DNA of 64,000 nt. Source: Phycisphaerae bacterium (lineage in GTDB: Bacteria; Planctomycetota; Phycisphaerae; UBA1845; PWPN01). Both the position numbers and the translations under genes were made by a program. Within the stretch, counting starts at the first letter, position 1. Each line of letters starts with the position of its first letter. Under the pieces are notes generated by a model. It made no database searches, was not told the origin of the DNA, and worked only from the letters and a program-made list of their open reading frames with translations. Of this stretch, positions 16,893-24,921 are shown piece after piece. The DNA lies in NCBI GenBank assembly GCA_018003015.1, contig JAGNEZ010000013.1:61296-125295 (forward strand). Reading direction: 5' to 3'.

Positions 16893-18539
16893 CTACCCGT
16901 AGATCACGTAGATCGCGATGAACATGACGCCGGCGACAGAGCTCCAGAGGCCCACGCTTTGATACCAGGCGCAGGGTGTCGAATCGTCGGCCGGGCGGCA
17001 GAGAGCCGGTCGCCAGACGTAGGGAGCGACAGCCGCCGGGTCAGCTGAACGGGTGAGCAGGCTGGCGATGAGCATGAAGGCCAGGGCAGCCACGAAGAGC
17101 AGGCAGGCGAAGTTGAACATGTGAATAACCAAGACAGGGCTGTGTGCGGCGAGTTGGAACCTAAGGTAGTTATCGGTCGTGCTGCCGAACAGGAAGGGTA
17201 CGGCTACGAACGGCAGTACAAAAAGGAAGGTGGCGGTCGCAGCCCAACTGGTGGCCCGTCTCCACAAGGCGCCCAAGGTGAAGACCAGGGTGATCGGGAT
17301 GGCCAGGACGCACCAGACGTTCTGAGAGTAGGTGAAGATGTACTCGCGATCGATCACCAGCTGGGAGAGGGGCGTCGCGATGAGCAGCGTGGCGAATCCT
17401 GCGAGCCGCCCGGTTCGAACCATCTGTGCGTCAGAAGCCTGTGGTCGCTGCCACTGCTTGTAGATGTCCATCGTGTACACGCTGGCCGTGGCGTTCACGA
17501 TTGAGCTCACCGTGGACATGATGGCGCCCAGAACAGCGGCCGCAAGAAAACCGCGAAAGCCCGGCCCGAGGAAACGGCTGACCAGCAGTGGATACGTGGC
17601 GTTGGCGTCCTCCAGCGGTTGGAGGACGCCAAGTCGGGTCAGGTCGTTGGCGATGTAGCCGGGAAACGCGAAACACAGGGTCAGTATGGGGGCCAGGAAA
17701 GCGGTGAGCAGGATGCCGAGCCGGCCGTGCCGCTGGTCTTTGGCGCCAAGGCAGGACTGGACATAGAACTGGTTGGTGCAGCAGTACCAGACGTTGGTGG
17801 ACAGCATGAGCACGATGAGGCCGGGCCAAGGAACGAATGGATCGTGGATGCCTCTGAGCAAATGACCTGATTGCACGTGGTCCATGCGCTCGAGAAGGCC
17901 GTGCCAGCCTCCGGGCACGTGGGACAGGCCGACCGCGAATACCAGCAGCCCGCCAGCCAGGAGGAGAACGCACTGAAAGGTGTCCGTCCAGGCGACCGAC
18001 GACATCCCGCCGTAGACGGTGTAGAGCCCGGTCAGCGTCGCCAGGGCCAATGCCCCGTATACAGGAGGCAAGCCCAAGAAGGCCTCTAGGGCCTTGGTGC
18101 CCAAAGCGATGACCATGACCAGGGCCACGAAGGCGTTGTTGAAGACCGTGTAGGCGGCGAACATGAGTCGGACGGTCTTGTCGTAGCGACGTTCCAGGTA
18201 TTCCGGGATGGTGGCGATACCGGCCCGGAGGTAAAGCGGCAGGAAGACGAAGATCATGAGCGCCAGAGAGGGGAACACACCCAGGTCCCAGTTGGAGACG
18301 ACCAGGCCTGCATCCCGCGCGTAGGCAACCTCGCCAAGCATCTGTTCGGCGCTGATGCTGGCTGCGACCATGGTGAGACCGACGACCCACCACGGTAGCG
18401 ACTTCTCCGCGAGGAAGAAACCCCGTGACGATTCAGGGACTCTCCGAGCCGACCAGAACCCGACGGCCAACGTCACGATGAAGTAGATTGCGATGATCGC
18501 ATAGTCGATTGTCCCGACTTGGCCGACGGAAGCCAGCAT
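16893..18539 (-). CDS. Sodium:solute symporter (SSS family)
   Basis: A 548-residue integral membrane transporter of the SSS family, predicted to take up a sugar or related solute with Na+. The family pattern is clear: an N-terminal Y-F-I-V-T-L-A-V-G-F-W segment, a K-S-L-P-W-W-V-V-G-L-T-M-V-A-A-S-I-S-A-E-Q loop, and the Na+-site-like S-T-V-S-S-I-V-N-A-T-A-S-V segment in helix 8 near residue 345. About 13-14 spans are expected, and the length is normal. It is divergent from the SMP-30-like lactonase, suggesting a link to sugar or sugar-acid uptake. Confidence 0.9.
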   Translation of the reverse strand: MLASVGQVGTIDYAIIAIYFIVTLAVGFWSARRVPESSRGFFLAEKSLPWWVVGLTMVAASISAEQMLGEVAYARDAGLVVSNWDLGVFPSLALMIFVFLPLYLRAGIATIPEYLERRYDKTVRLMFAAYTVFNNAFVALVMVIALGTKALEAFLGLPPVYGALALATLTGLYTVYGGMSSVAWTDTFQCVLLLAGGLLVFAVGLSHVPGGWHGLLERMDHVQSGHLLRGIHDPFVPWPGLIVLMLSTNVWYCCTNQFYVQSCLGAKDQRHGRLGILLTAFLAPILTLCFAFPGYIANDLTRLGVLQPLEDANATYPLLVSRFLGPGFRGFLAAAVLGAIMSTVSSIVNATASVYTMDIYKQWQRPQASDAQMVRTGRLAGFATLLIATPLSQLVIDREYIFTYSQNVWCVLAIPITLVFTLGALWRRATSWAATATFLFVLPFVAVPFLFGSTTDNYLRFQLAAHSPVLVIHMFNFACLLFVAALAFMLIASLLTRSADPAAVAPYVWRPALCRPADDSTPCAWYQSVGLWSSVAGVMFIAIYVIYG

Positions 18540-18637
18540 CTGGTTGCTCGCGGAGCAGCTAAAGGAGCCATACCCAGTCTATCCACCGGGGAGTCTAACC
18601 GCGGGATTCGCCGATTCAAGGCCGCCAGGGGACTTGG

Positions 18638-18667
18638 TTGCGTTTGTTCGAATGGCTCGGCTATTAT
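18638..18667 (+). promoter_or_regulatory. Candidate promoter of the SMP-30-like gene
   Basis: TTGCGT (18638-18643) and TATTAT (18662-18667) are separated by 18 bases and lie about 44 bases before the ATG at 18711. The -10 box is a 5/6 match; the -35 box matches only at TTG. Confidence 0.25.
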
Positions 18668-18710
18668 TCTGGCTTTGTTTGGCCTCATCGGTGTCACAGG
18701 AGCGTACCCG

Positions 18711-19616
18711 ATGGCATACCATATTGAAGTCGTGGCCGCGGACAACAACATGTGCGGCGAGGCCCCGGTCTGGGATCCCAGCCGGAGCCGAATCTTGTGG
18801 GTCGATATTGATTCGTCTCTGATCTTTGAGATGGACGTTCGCGGAGGCACTACCCGGATCATCGGCCAAGATCTCAGCGTCAGCGGGATCGTCGTGAATC
18901 GCGATGGCAGGCTGGTTCTGTGCGGGGTAACGGGTCTTCACCTCTGGCGGAGGCAAGGCGACTACCGCACCCTTGTATCGGAGCATGGTGGGGAGAAACT
19001 GGCTTTCAATGACATGGTGGCCGACTCGGTGGGGCGGATCTACGCGGGGACGCTCTACTGGGTGGGCGATCGGATGGAGAAGGCGGGCAGGCTGTTTCTC
19101 ATTGAGGCCGACGGCTCGATCAGAGTCGTGGATGAGGGGATCGAACTGAGCAACGGTCTCGGCTTCAGCCCCGACAACCGCACGCTGTACTATAGTGATT
19201 CGAGCGCACGGCGGATCTATGCCTATGAGGTCAACCCAATCACCGGTGACGCGACCAAGCGACAGGTGTTCGCCCGGGTGTCCGAGGACGAGGGCATTCC
19301 TGACGGTCTGACGGTGGATGCCGAGGGCTTTGTCTGGAGTGCGCAGTGGTATGGATCACAAGTTGTTCGCTACGACCCGGATGGAAAGGTTGAACGACGC
19401 ATTCCGATGCCAGTCCGGCAGGTATCCAGCCTGGCGTTTGGCGGCAGCGATCTGAACGATCTGTATGTGACAACGGCCGGCGTATCGTGGCAGAGCAACT
19501 GCGCTCCGCCAGGATACGACTTCGGTGCGCCCAACATGGGTGGATCGTTGTATCGCATCCGGCTTGACGTGCGCGGTAAGCCTGACTACGTGGCGAACAT
19601 GGTCTCGATGGCATGA
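18711..19616 (+). CDS. SMP-30/gluconolactonase family protein
   Basis: A 301-residue six-bladed propeller of the SMP-30/gluconolactonase/LRE family, which hydrolyses sugar lactones with a divalent metal. The metal-site glutamate lies in C-G-E-A-P-V-W-D-P, and the asparagine/aspartate ligands are expected in L-S-N-G-L-G-F-S-P-D and G-I-P-D-G-L-T-V-D. The start at 18711 (AGGAG nine bases upstream) gives the family length; a longer frame from 18519 overlaps the divergent gene. No export signal is seen. The SDR dehydrogenase 64 bases downstream could make the lactone it hydrolyses. Confidence 0.88.
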   Translation: MAYHIEVVAADNNMCGEAPVWDPSRSRILWVDIDSSLIFEMDVRGGTTRIIGQDLSVSGIVVNRDGRLVLCGVTGLHLWRRQGDYRTLVSEHGGEKLAFNDMVADSVGRIYAGTLYWVGDRMEKAGRLFLIEADGSIRVVDEGIELSNGLGFSPDNRTLYYSDSSARRIYAYEVNPITGDATKRQVFARVSEDEGIPDGLTVDAEGFVWSAQWYGSQVVRYDPDGKVERRIPMPVRQVSSLAFGGSDLNDLYVTTAGVSWQSNCAPPGYDFGAPNMGGSLYRIRLDVRGKPDYVANMVSMA

Positions 19617-19680
19617 TGACGAATCGCCGGTGTGGCGGATGGTCAGGTCTGCAGGTTGACCGTTAACCTTGGAGCCTCAC

Positions 19681-20454
19681 ATGTCTTCGCTCAAGGATCA
19701 GGTTGCGATTATCACTGGGGCGGGTACGGGAATTGGCGCAGCGACGGCTGTCCGATTCGCCAGGGAGGGAGCGTCGCTGGTGCTTGTCGGGCGTCGACGG
19801 GAGAAGCTCGATGACGTCGTCGCCCGAATCGGGCATCCGGCCCGGGTGGCGGTGGTGCCAGGAGATGTCCGAGAGCAGAAGATCGCCGAGGAAGCGGTCC
19901 GTACTGCCGGCGAGCGTTTCGGTCGGCTTGACGTACTGGTCAACAACGCAGCGTTCATGAGGGCCGTTTCGTTCGTCGAGGTGGATTTCGACACCTGGCG
20001 ACAGATGCTGGACGTGATCCTGTTCGGTTGCGTTCGTTTTAGTCGGGAAGCGGCTCAGCTGATGATCGCCAAAGGCATTGCCGGCCGGATCGTGAACGTC
20101 ACCAGCATCCACGGTACGCAGGCCGAGGCGGGCGCATCCAGCTATGGGGCGGCCAAGGCGGCGGTCAATCAGTTCACTCGCTGCATGACTGTGGAACTTG
20201 CCCCCCATAACATCCGGACGAACGCGGTGGCTCCGGGATTCGTGGATACGCCTATGTCCTGGGCCGACGGCGTCTGTGAGCTGGAGACCGATTTCTTCAG
20301 AGAGCAGTACGTCAGGCGTCGCCGCATTCCCATGGCCCGGGCGGGTCGTCCGGAAGAGGTCGCTGCGGCGATTCTGTTCCTGGCCTCCGAGGAGTCGAGC
20401 TACGTCAACGGGCACGTGCTGACGGTTGACGGGGGTCTGACCTGCACCTTCTGA
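19681..20454 (+). CDS. Short-chain dehydrogenase/reductase (SDR)
   Basis: A 257-residue classical SDR oxidoreductase. The cofactor motif T-G-A-G-T-G-I-G lies near residues 12-19, N-N-A-A near 88, the catalytic serine in N-V-T-S-I-H-G, and Y-G-A-A-K in the active site. The C-terminal V-N-G-H-V-L-T-V-D-G-G-L segment is typical of glucose- or ketoacyl-type reductases. The substrate cannot be fixed from sequence. The neighbouring lactonase suggests a sugar dehydrogenase step, by inference. Start: ATG 19681, with GGAG six bases upstream. Confidence 0.92.
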   Translation: MSSLKDQVAIITGAGTGIGAATAVRFAREGASLVLVGRRREKLDDVVARIGHPARVAVVPGDVREQKIAEEAVRTAGERFGRLDVLVNNAAFMRAVSFVEVDFDTWRQMLDVILFGCVRFSREAAQLMIAKGIAGRIVNVTSIHGTQAEAGASSYGAAKAAVNQFTRCMTVELAPHNIRTNAVAPGFVDTPMSWADGVCELETDFFREQYVRRRRIPMARAGRPEEVAAAILFLASEESSYVNGHVLTVDGGLTCTF

Positions 20455-20455
20455 C

Positions 20456-20770
20456 ATGAGACCGTCAATGGACGAGGTTGTGCCGGGGGCCCTATCCGAG
20501 GATTTCCGTGTGGCCGCGATCTGGGAGAGTGTTCGGGCAGCGGGCAGGCTGCGGGTTTTTCCGTTTACGGACATCCACGGAGCCCCTTCGCCCACGTGCT
20601 GCCTGCTTGACGGCGACTTGCCGAGGCTGGCTGTTGCCTGCGGATGGTCGGCGTGGACCGCGAGTCTCAACAGGGTGGCAATCCGATGCTTGTGGTCACG
20701 GGTGCAATGTGAATGGGTGAAGCCCGCTTGTGCAGAGGCACCGGTCTTGCGTCTCGGCCTCGTTCTCTGA
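20456..20770 (+). CDS. Possible small protein of unknown function
   Basis: A 104-codon frame starts one base after the SDR stop codon. It has no ribosome site of its own, though coupling to the SDR gene would not need one. Third-position G+C looks somewhat lower than in the flanking genes, about two thirds by eye. No motif, signal peptide or membrane span is visible. It fills an otherwise empty 348-base gap before the convergent lipoprotein gene. It may be a genuine coupled gene or only an accidental frame. Confidence 0.22.
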   Translation: MRPSMDEVVPGALSEDFRVAAIWESVRAAGRLRVFPFTDIHGAPSPTCCLLDGDLPRLAVACGWSAWTASLNRVAIRCLWSRVQCEWVKPACAEAPVLRLGLVL

Positions 20771-20802
20771 AGCGGTGGAGGGGCTGCGACCTGTCCGGGT
20801 GC

Positions 20803-21573
20803 TCAACTGGCGGCAGCGAGTCTTGACTCGGCTGCAGCTCGGATACAGGGAGCGAGTGTTTCGCGAGCCCATGCTCGCCAGAGCCATCCGACATGCCCTC
20901 CCCCATGGCCCAGGCGGATCCAGTCTGGCCGCCACGCCACTTGCTCAACGCGGTCGTTTGCCACGAGCTGATGGTCCAGGGTGCGGAAGCCGATGTGCCC
21001 CGCGGATACCGTGTACTTCCGATCGATTGTGCCGAACCAGGCGGTGCCGACACCCAGGGGTAGCCAGTCCAACTCGCTGTAGAAGTTCACCAGCGTGCCG
21101 CGGACGTGGGCCAGTGGCTTGGACAGGTCGTAATCTGGCGAGAGCGCGGCGCCGACCAGTATGAGCCCATCGAGTTTGACCTGCTCAGGAAGGGCTTCGG
21201 CCGCGAGGACGGCCAGACCGCCGCCGCCGCTGAAGCCGACCACTGTGATCGGAGAGGCGGGGTGCTCGGCCCGGTAGCGAACGGTCAGTTCCGCGATCCT
21301 CTTTGCCCATTCCTTGTTCGCGGGTAAGTCGGTGAGGTTGGTCAGGACATCAAGGGGTCGGCCCCAGCCGATGGGCTGGATAGCGTGGTCCACGCCGCCG
21401 TCCCGCAGGCCGCGAATGGTGTCGGTGAGGTGCCAGGCACCGCCCTCGACGCCGGGCAGGAGTATCACATATCCGCGATCCAGTTGCTCTCGGGGCGCAG
21501 CCTCGGGCTGGATGCAGCCGGTAAGGCTCCAGGCGATGACAGGCACGATAGTTGATAGATGCTTGCAGGTCAT
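20803..21573 (-). CDS. Lipoprotein with alpha/beta-hydrolase fold
   Basis: A 256-residue protein with a lipoprotein signal (M-T-C-K-H, hydrophobic core, S-L-T-G-C20). The hydrolase fold is indicated by V-V-G-F-S-G-G-G-G-L near residue 115, the nucleophile elbow, with V-I-L-L-P-G-V-E-G-G near the N-terminus as a likely oxyanion region. A late G-H-G-G-G-H-V-G-W segment may provide the catalytic histidine. It differs in length and sequence from the other hydrolase lipoprotein at 14872-15936. The substrate is unknown; an envelope-located esterase is plausible. Confidence 0.8.
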   Translation of the reverse strand: MTCKHLSTIVPVIAWSLTGCIQPEAAPREQLDRGYVILLPGVEGGAWHLTDTIRGLRDGGVDHAIQPIGWGRPLDVLTNLTDLPANKEWAKRIAELTVRYRAEHPASPITVVGFSGGGGLAVLAAEALPEQVKLDGLILVGAALSPDYDLSKPLAHVRGTLVNFYSELDWLPLGVGTAWFGTIDRKYTVSAGHIGFRTLDHQLVANDRVEQVAWRPDWIRLGHGGGHVGWLWRAWARETLAPCIRAAAESRLAAAS

Positions 21574-21583
21574 GGGATCACTC

Positions 21584-21589
21584 TATAAT
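21584..21589 (+). promoter_or_regulatory. Candidate -10 box (TATAAT) upstream of the FmdB-like gene
   Basis: A perfect TATAAT lies 69 bases before ATG 21658. The best upstream -35 candidate, TTGCAG, has an unusual 15-base spacing. The complementary strand reads TATTAT, only 11 bases before the divergent lipoprotein start, so the direction is uncertain. Confidence 0.25.
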
Positions 21590-21657
21590 AGACGGTGTTG
21601 GATGATCATAGGTTTGTGGGAGTCGGGTTTGATTTCGAGCATCGGGAGTCGATCAAG

Positions 21658-21921
21658 ATGCCCACGTACGAGTATCAGGCTTGCGAGGAACGAGCCTCCT
21701 GCCCGCGATGCCGCGAGCGATTCGAAGTCACTCAGTTCATGGGCGATTGTCCGCTCACGGCGTGCCCATCGTGCGGTAGCCCCGTTCAACGGGTCGTTTC
21801 CCTATGCCAGGTGTCGACCAAGCAGTCCACGCGGAGCACGCTCAGCGACAGGAATCTCAGGGCCAAGGGCTTCACCAAACTGGTGAACGAGGGTGACGGC
21901 AAGTTCAGGAGAACAACCTGA
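21658..21921 (+). CDS. FmdB-type zinc ribbon protein
   Basis: An 87-residue protein that begins M-P-T-Y-E-Y, the hallmark of FmdB-family putative regulatory zinc ribbons. Two cysteine pairs follow: S-C-P-R-C and A-C-P-S-C-G, with F-E-V-T-Q-F-M between them as in the family. The C-terminal third is basic and low-complexity. The start at 21658 is fixed by this N-terminus and a GGGAG about ten bases upstream; the longer frame from 21595 is unlikely. Its cellular role is not established for the family. It faces the MoxR gene convergently. Confidence 0.85.
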   Translation: MPTYEYQACEERASCPRCRERFEVTQFMGDCPLTACPSCGSPVQRVVSLCQVSTKQSTRSTLSDRNLRAKGFTKLVNEGDGKFRRTT

Positions 21922-21978
21922 CCGCTGCAGCCGAGGCAGGGGTGGGAGGCTGGGGGGGGGCGAATTGGGGTGATCCCC

Positions 21979-22938
21979 TCACTCCGGGACGGAGGTTTTG
22001 GCCAGAATCTCGCTCAGGACTTGGTCGGCAACGACCATGTGGCCGTCGTGGAGGTAGCTCTTGCTGACCACTCGGTGGGCGCACACCGGCAGGAACATGG
22101 CCTTGATATCGTCCGGAACCACGTAAGTGCGGCCGGCGAGGATGGCCGCGGCCTGGGCGGCGCGGATCAGAGCGATCGTTCCGCGGGGGGAGACGCCGAC
22201 GTCGAGGTGCTCGTGGGTGCGGGTTCGCTCGACGAGGTCCAGAGCGTAGGAAACCAGCCGATCCTCGACGTGGATCTCGGGTACCCGGTTCTGGATCTCG
22301 ATCAGACCATCCCGCGACATGACCGCTTCGATGCTCTCGATGGCTACCTTGCTGGGATCCTCTCGGACGATCCGGCTTTCGACCTCGCGGCTGGGGTAGC
22401 CAATGCGTATCCGCAGGGCGAATCGATCAAGCTGGTTCTCCGGAAGGAAGTACGTGCCCTCGAACTCGAACGGGTTCTGCGTGGCAATGACCAGGAACGG
22501 CTGTTCCAGGCGCATGGTCCTGCCATCGACGCTGACCTGGCTCTCGCTCATGGCCTCCAGGAGGGCGGATTGGGTTCGAGGGGTGGTCCGGTTGATCTCG
22601 TCTGCAAGAATGACGTTTGCGAAAATCGGGCCACGCTTGAACTCGAAGCTACCGGTCTTGGCGTCGTAGACGCTGACCCCGATGATATCTGAGGGGAGCA
22701 GGTCGGGCGTGAGCTGTACTCGGCTGAAGGATAGGGCCAGGCTCTTGGCGAGTGTCCGGGCGAGCACCGTCTTGCCGACGCCGGGTACATCCTCGATAAG
22801 CAGATGGCCCCGGCTGATCAGGCCCACCAGAACCTGGGTCACCGTACCGGGTTTGCCGAGAAAGACGCGGTCGATATTAGCCCGAAGATGATCCAGACGC
22901 TCAAGCAGAGGTTGAATGGTCGAATCCGTCGTGGTCAC
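21979..22938 (-). CDS. MoxR-family AAA+ ATPase
   Basis: A 319-residue AAA+ ATPase of the MoxR group, thought to act as chaperones for metalloenzyme or envelope-complex assembly. Walker A is D-V-P-G-V-G-K-T near residue 50, Walker B is I-L-A-D-E-I-N-R near 112, and sensor-1-like T-Q-N-P and the F-E-F-E-G-T-Y-F-L-P-E-N-Q-L-D-R-F signature are present. MoxR genes usually sit beside DUF58 and von Willebrand A genes; none is adjacent here, so it appears as a single-gene unit with its own promoter. Confidence 0.92.
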   Translation of the reverse strand: MTTTDSTIQPLLERLDHLRANIDRVFLGKPGTVTQVLVGLISRGHLLIEDVPGVGKTVLARTLAKSLALSFSRVQLTPDLLPSDIIGVSVYDAKTGSFEFKRGPIFANVILADEINRTTPRTQSALLEAMSESQVSVDGRTMRLEQPFLVIATQNPFEFEGTYFLPENQLDRFALRIRIGYPSREVESRIVREDPSKVAIESIEAVMSRDGLIEIQNRVPEIHVEDRLVSYALDLVERTRTHEHLDVGVSPRGTIALIRAAQAAAILAGRTYVVPDDIKAMFLPVCAHRVVSKSYLHDGHMVVADQVLSEILAKTSVPE

Positions 22939-22997
22939 GATCGTGCATCTCCTGGAGCATCGCTTCGCCGTCGCCGGTCCGCAGGTCCCATAACGGG

Positions 22998-23003
22998 ATT
23001 ATA
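22998..23003 (-). promoter_or_regulatory. Candidate -10 box of the MoxR gene
   Basis: On the minus strand a perfect TATAAT lies about 60 bases before the MoxR start codon. No good -35 hexamer sits at 16-18 bases; TTGTCC is nearer than normal. Confidence 0.28.
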
Positions 23004-23101
23004 CCGCCTCTCGGACAAACGCACAGAATCCTGACTCGCGTTGCCAGGCGGCCCTGGGGGAGCTCGGGGCGGCTGGGGAAGAATAATCATCCCTCTGACG
23101 C

Positions 23102-23107
23102 TACAAT
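23102..23107 (+). promoter_or_regulatory. Candidate -10 box of the secreted protease gene
   Basis: TACAAT (5/6 match) lies 45 bases before the GTG start at 23152. A -35 box at the right distance is not evident. Confidence 0.22.
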
Positions 23108-23151
23108 AAGATGGGGAGCGAGGCTTCCCACCTCGCGCCCGCGGAGAACAT

Positions 23152-24777
23152 GTGAGATCTTATCGACGGAACAGGCAAGCGGTTATGAATAAGCACACGA
23201 CCTTCCCGGTAGGGCGGCTGTTGAGTGCGACCCTGCTTCTGGCCGTTCTCGTGCCAGCGGTGGGCGCCCAGGACAAGGCCCAACAACCTGCTGACGTCAA
23301 CGTGAGCATCCACCTGGGCGGGGGCATGCGGGCGGTGGCGATACACACCCCTCAGGACCGTCCTGCGCTGGCCGCGGTGGAAAGTGCGACACTGCAGACG
23401 ACGGCGACAATCCAAGTCAGCAGTTGGCCCTATCCGCGCGTGCCGATCGACGGTTTCTCGCCGCTGGTGGCGATTTCCGTGACGGACTACAAGGCGTCCA
23501 ACGATGAAAGCTATGCCCACATCGTGAGGACCGGGTATAGCGGGACCGCTCTGAATCAGCCGGCCGAGACCAACTTCGTGATCGGGATCTTCGACAGCGG
23601 CTCAGTGGTCGATCTGATCGGTTACTGTGACTCCGAGATACTGGGTGTTACCGGCTCCTATCTGTCCGACTACACCACCTTGCTTGGAGGGGTCTGTGGT
23701 GCGTCGGAAGCTCCGGTGAGTATGCCCATCGGCATCTTTGCCAGCGGGCTTGGTGCCATCCAGGCCGATGGACAGCTGGATGTCACCCAGCTGGTGGGGC
23801 ATGGGAACGTGGCTGCGGTGGTTGGGCCGTACGAGGTCTGTGGCAGCGGCCCGGTCCTGCCGACGGTGATCGGCAACGATTTCGTCGGTTTCTTCACGAC
23901 TTCGATTCGGGTAGATCAGCCGCGACGGGTCACTGTGGGCGATCAGACGTATGCCAGCCCCGAGGTCCTCATCCTCCCACAGGGCAGCTCCTCCGCGCCC
24001 GTGTATCCTCGGAAGATTGCGATGACGGCCAGCGGATACGGGGGACTGGTGACGACGTCAAGTTTCTACCCCGACATCCTCGTGAACCCGCTGGGGCCGA
24101 ACCAACCCTGGTTACCTACTGTGCTCAGCAGCGGCGATGGGGCCATCCCGTTCGGTGGGGCCTTTTTCGGACAGATGGGAGTGCTTCACGGGACTCCCGG
24201 CCACACCAATCCGCTGCAGACCATGCGTTTCATGATCGATACCGGCGCCCAGACGTGCATCATGACGCCGGCGATGACCGCGAACCTCAGCCTTCCAGCC
24301 ACACCGGACTTCACGGTGGATGTGCAGGGCATCGGCGGCCTGTGCACCATGAACGGCTACTACATCGACTATGTGAGAATTAATGCCTTGGGCGGGGCGT
24401 TGGAGTTCTCACATGTACCCTTCGTGGAGATCGACATCTCGTCACCGGACGGGGGTGAAATCGGTGGCATCCTGGGCATGAACCTGTTCTGGAACCGGAA
24501 TGTCGTGTTCGACCCCTCGCTCACGGGCAGCGGGTTCCTTCGCATTTCCGATCCGGTGCTCAACAACTTCGATTTCGATCGCGATACCGATGTGGATGCC
24601 GATGACTTGACCACCTTCCTTGGCTGCTCAAGCGGTCCTGCCATCCCGCAGGCGGCCATCGAGTGTCTGATGCCAGACGCCGACGGTGACGGCGATGTGG
24701 ATCAGGACGACTTCGGGGTGTTCCAGCGTTGCCTGAGCGGGTCGGGCGTTCCCGCCGATCCGAGTTGTGGCCTTTGA
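23152..24777 (+). CDS. Secreted pepsin-like/retropepsin-like aspartic protease with C-terminal dockerin-like repeats
   Basis: Up to 541 residues, exported by a signal peptide ending near V-G-A-Q. Two aspartic-protease-type motifs are visible: I-F-D148-S-G in the first half and M-I-D363-T-G-A-Q-T in the second. Two such lobes are the plan of pepsin-type enzymes. The C-terminus (about 472-541) has two dockerin-type calcium loops, D-F-D-R-D-T-D-V-D-A-D-D and D-A-D-G-D-G-D-V-D-Q-D-D, as often found on planctomycete surface proteins. The GTG at 23152 has GGAG six bases upstream; ATG 23185 would give a shorter signal peptide. Protease activity is inferred; if the first motif is not catalytic the protein may be a binder. 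Confidence 0.8.
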   Translation: MRSYRRNRQAVMNKHTTFPVGRLLSATLLLAVLVPAVGAQDKAQQPADVNVSIHLGGGMRAVAIHTPQDRPALAAVESATLQTTATIQVSSWPYPRVPIDGFSPLVAISVTDYKASNDESYAHIVRTGYSGTALNQPAETNFVIGIFDSGSVVDLIGYCDSEILGVTGSYLSDYTTLLGGVCGASEAPVSMPIGIFASGLGAIQADGQLDVTQLVGHGNVAAVVGPYEVCGSGPVLPTVIGNDFVGFFTTSIRVDQPRRVTVGDQTYASPEVLILPQGSSSAPVYPRKIAMTASGYGGLVTTSSFYPDILVNPLGPNQPWLPTVLSSGDGAIPFGGAFFGQMGVLHGTPGHTNPLQTMRFMIDTGAQTCIMTPAMTANLSLPATPDFTVDVQGIGGLCTMNGYYIDYVRINALGGALEFSHVPFVEIDISSPDGGEIGGILGMNLFWNRNVVFDPSLTGSGFLRISDPVLNNFDFDRDTDVDADDLTTFLGCSSGPAIPQAAIECLMPDADGDGDVDQDDFGVFQRCLSGSGVPADPSCGL

Positions 24778-24921
24778 GCCTTCCACGCATCTGAAGCCGG
24801 TGATGGGGAGCGGATATCGGTTCGTCGTTTCCTCTTCCGGGGGGTTCTGGTATGCTTGTCGGCCCGGAGTTGGCGGAGTCGGCCGCCCTCGAGTCAGGCC
24901 GGTGAGGATGCTGTGGTGCCC

